This document shows, piece by piece, positions 5,246-6,803 of a DNA stretch of 6,803 nt (position 1 is its first letter; each line of letters opens with the position of its first letter). A program made the translations under genes and the position numbers. Location: assembly GCA_905202215.1 (NCBI GenBank), contig CAJKRG010000082.1, forward strand, positions 1 through 6,803. The letters run 5' to 3'. The notes below the pieces were generated by a model. It saw only the letters and a program-made list of their open reading frames with translations, had not been told where the DNA came from and made no database searches. Source of the stretch: an uncultured Porphyromonadaceae bacterium (GTDB lineage: Bacteria > Bacteroidota > Bacteroidia > Bacteroidales > Muribaculaceae).

Positions 5246-5866
5246 ATGAGAAAGATAATCTGGAACGAAGAAATGCTGCGCACACTACGCGGACTGTTCC
5301 CGACAGCAACCAATGCATCCATAGCAGCACGGCTTGGCATAGGGACGAGGCTGGTCGCGGCAAAAGCCGCCGAACTCGGGCTTGAAAAAGTTTACGGAGT
5401 CCGACGCGCCGCAGCGACAAGGACGATACTTGAAAATTATGGGAACCACCCGTATTCCGAACTTTCACGCATGGCCGGTGTGTCGGTGCGGACAGTGATC
5501 CGCATAGCCGACCGCCACGGTCTGGCACGAGCCACCTCAGACTCCGCCGGATTCATCTCGACAAAGCGCAGGGAAATTATCAGGCGCGAGAGGCTGCGTA
5601 TGCGCATAGGGCTTGACCCTGTTTCCAAAGTGAAAGTCACCGCCGACCGGAGGCGTGTATGCCTGCGCCACCGCCTCAAGCAATCGGGATATATCGTCGA
5701 GAGAGGCAGCGACATAATATATTTCACCCCCGGCAGTGCGAGAAGTACCCGGAGGGAAGACACGGGAACCTCGCTCGGTCTGGTATTCCGGCCATTACCG
5801 CAAACACATAATTCACAATACCATAATCTGCAAACAAAATGTTCGGAACAATACTGTCATATCTGA
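5246..5866 (+). CDS. Double helix-turn-helix DNA-binding protein (traC position)
   Basis: The 206-residue product lies 13 bases after traB and is predicted to bind DNA. Residues 5-48 (starting IIWNEEMLRTLRGLFP and ending LGLEKV) form a Myb/GcrA-like three-helix unit with A-S-I-A-A-R-L-G-I-G as the turn. Residues 60-95 contain a second HTH (YSELSRMAGVSVRTVIRIAD). Residues 107-145 are very Arg-rich, and a strand pattern GYIVERGSDIIYF (148-160) follows, as in other Bacteroidetes ICE and phage HTH proteins. The last 28 bases overlap traD in another frame, so the His/Gln-rich tail (186-206) may be a recent extension. Its position is that of traC in CTnDOT-like operons, but I cannot confirm sequence orthology, so no symbol is given. 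It may be a regulator of tra or a DNA-processing accessory. Confidence 0.7.
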   Translation: MRKIIWNEEMLRTLRGLFPTATNASIAARLGIGTRLVAAKAAELGLEKVYGVRRAAATRTILENYGNHPYSELSRMAGVSVRTVIRIADRHGLARATSDSAGFISTKRREIIRRERLRMRIGLDPVSKVKVTADRRRVCLRHRLKQSGYIVERGSDIIYFTPGSARSTRREDTGTSLGLVFRPLPQTHNSQYHNLQTKCSEQYCHI

Positions 5867-6207
5867 CTGCCATACTTATATTGTACTATATAGGACTTAT
5901 ATGCCTCGACCTTTTCATAAAGCCGGCGGCCCTGCCGGAAGAGAGCGGTACACCCGAAGAGGCGGAGATAGACATATCCGGTGAAGCCGGGTCTTTCAAG
6001 GCCGTTGAAATCCTGCGTGACAGCCATTCCCCGAAAGCATCCGGCAAAAAAGCGGTGCCCGAAGCGACGCAAACGAGGGAGCCTGTGATGACAAACGGCA
6101 TACCTGTGGATATGCTTGTCAACCGCGCCCGCAATATCTCTAAAACTGAGGATGTCGAACTCCTGGGTCTTGGCTTGATAGTTGCGAAATGTGAGGCTGC
6201 CGCATGA
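5839..6207 (+). CDS. traD: TraD-like single-pass membrane protein
   Basis: The 122-residue product has one N-terminal transmembrane segment (about residues 5-25, ending with I-C-L-D-L-F-I-K-P) and then an acidic, Pro/Glu-rich region (residues 28-60, with a stretch EIDISGEAG). The C-terminal part, residues 83-122, may be a small folded unit (GIPVDMLVNRARNI and LLGLGLIVAKCEAA). Short proteins with a Y-Y-x-G..x-D-L-F-x-K N-terminus sit immediately upstream of traE in Bacteroidales conjugative elements and are called TraD; no activity is established. This is not the coupling-protein TraD of F-type plasmids. The start overlaps the previous gene by 28 bases, implying coupled translation. A bitopic protein of the mating-pore region is the best guess. 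Confidence 0.7.
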   Translation: MFGTILSYLTAILILYYIGLICLDLFIKPAALPEESGTPEEAEIDISGEAGSFKAVEILRDSHSPKASGKKAVPEATQTREPVMTNGIPVDMLVNRARNISKTEDVELLGLGLIVAKCEAAA

Positions 6208-6372
6208 TTGCGGCTCCGACCACCAATCTGACTTATCACTATGTAAACTTTTCTCAATTCGGCTTTATGACTATCTCCTTGTAATACTGCCTTTATCGCC
6301 CAAAGCTGTCTTTACCGCCCTGCATTGCCTTTACCGCCCGATAACTTTTTTCAAAAACGAATATCATCGCAA
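6208..6372. other. traD-traE spacer
   Basis: This 165-base gap interrupts an otherwise tightly packed operon. It is more AT-rich than its neighbours and carries three 19-bp repeats (listed separately). A -7-like TAACTTTT (7 of 8 to TAnnTTTG) lies at 6342-6349, just after the repeats and 24 bases before the traE start, so an internal promoter for the pore genes is possible. Confidence 0.45.
6287..6343 (+). repeat. Three 19-bp tandem repeats (iteron-like)
   Basis: CTGCCTTTATCGCCC (6287-6301), CTGTCTTTACCGCCC (6306-6320) and TTGCCTTTACCGCCC (6325-6339) recur at an exact 19-base period; the 4 bases between copies are not conserved. The period is not a multiple of 3 and the stretch is non-coding, so this is more likely a regulator-binding array than a coding repeat. 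It abuts a -7-like box before traE. Confidence 0.8.
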
Positions 6373-6783
6373 ATGCAGAAGATTAAAACAAAATGCCTGA
6401 GGGCGTTGGCTCGTTTCAGCCGCTCAGGGTTCGCCCGCAAGGGCACGCTCGCGCTCGCCGCCGTGACCGTGGCCGTCGGCAACGCTATGGCCGCCAGCAA
6501 GGGTGCCGCAGGCTTCACGAAAGCCACGCAGGAGGTCAGCTCCTACCAGACCCCGGTTTCCAATCTTATGAAGGCAATCGCAGCCGTAATTGTCTTGGTA
6601 GGAGCTTTTAACGTCTATTTCAAGATGCAAAACGGCGACCAGGACGTGAAGAATATCTTAGTCCTCCAAAATTGGTTGGAAAGGATAAGAAAGGAAGTGA
6701 CAAATAAAGTGCTTAGTATCAAGCGAATAAGCGAATTTTTGAATTTTCCGATTCTTGCTCAACCGACTCTTAAAAAGATATAA
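6373..6783 (+). pseudogene. traE: traE (DUF4134) truncated and fused to foreign sequence
   Basis: Residues 1-93 from the ATG at 6373 match TraE/DUF4134: a basic N-terminus (MQKIKTKCLRALARF), a signal or transmembrane segment GTLALAAVTVAVGNAMA (24-40, plausible cleavage after A-M-A), the conserved stretch GFTKATQEVSSYQTPVSNL (47-65), a second hydrophobic helix (66-83) and KMQNGDQDVK. Family members normally continue with a third hydrophobic helix of about 20 residues. Here the frame instead gives a polar, unrelated tail of about 43 residues starting ILVLQNWLERI, up to the TAA at 6781. TraE is a small membrane protein in the position of a VirB2-like pilin, before traF (VirB3-like) and traG (VirB4), so loss of the third helix should disable mating. 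The ATG at 6325 would put the iteron-like repeat into the protein and is rejected. Confidence 0.75.
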
Positions 6784-6803
6784 TAAAATGATTTTTGTTT
6801 CTG
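6653..6803. mobile_element. Probable end of an inserted element (or assembly junction) inside traE
   Basis: At about 6652-6656 the traE coding pattern stops and composition changes abruptly from GC-moderate coding DNA to AT-rich DNA that runs to the window edge. A short ATG-initiated frame (M-I-F-V-S) begins at 6788, preceded by TATAAT-like bases, as for a gene just inside an insertion. No transposase, second end or target duplication is visible, and I do not recognise the terminal sequence, so the element type is unassigned. Confidence 0.4.

Noticed and set aside
5839..5848. Third copy of ATGTTCGGAA resembling the promoter block
   Set aside because: It is the start of traD, matches only 10 of the 13 bases and has no -7 box at the 36-base offset.

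Overview
The window looks like one end of a Bacteroidales integrative and conjugative element (ICE/CTn) of the CTnDOT-like superfamily. The evidence is a relaxosome pair (a ribbon-helix-helix mobilization protein and a MOBP-type relaxase with the Bacteroidetes Y-N-x-x-K-V and H-x-D..HxH motifs), followed by a ParA-type ATPase and the traB-traD run that precedes the DUF4134 pilin-like gene traE. There is no Shine-Dalgarno usage, and two promoters match or nearly match the Bacteroidetes -7 box TAnnTTTG. The host is probably a gut Bacteroidales; frequent ATA isoleucine codons and moderate-GC genes beside AT-rich spacers would fit Muribaculaceae or a relative, but this is a guess.

Layout. 2-187 is the C-terminal end of a WYL-domain regulator, either chromosomal or cargo. 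188-741 is AT-rich and gene-free, holding inverted repeats, a strong bidirectional terminator and a cluster of GTACC motifs that could mark the element end. 742-1087 is an unusual tandem array of 12-bp units encoding a V-[S/A]-x-K repeat protein, apparently broken by one extra A in an A5 run. 1166-1378 (minus) may encode a small two-helix membrane protein. 1379-1938 is a regulatory/oriT-like region with repeated ATCGGATAAT-type sites, a promoter, a perfect inverted repeat and a composite hairpin. mobA (1939-2340) and mobB (2437-3993) follow. A second promoter with an operator-like inverted repeat (4050-4143) drives traA/parA (4169-4864), traB (ATGA overlap), a double helix-turn-helix gene and traD (28-bp overlap). 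Three 19-bp repeats precede traE (6373), whose reading breaks off after residue 93-94 into AT-rich DNA of a different character, most likely an inserted element or an assembly junction.

How it fits together: MobA/MobB would process oriT. TraA with TraB (which looks RHH-like at its C-terminus) resembles a ParA/RHH partition or regulatory pair. TraD and TraE belong to the mating-pore operon that continues beyond the window. The mob and tra units share a promoter block with identical internal spacing and share a repeated ATCGGATAAT-type site upstream, so they look co-regulated. The traE break suggests this copy may be transfer-defective.
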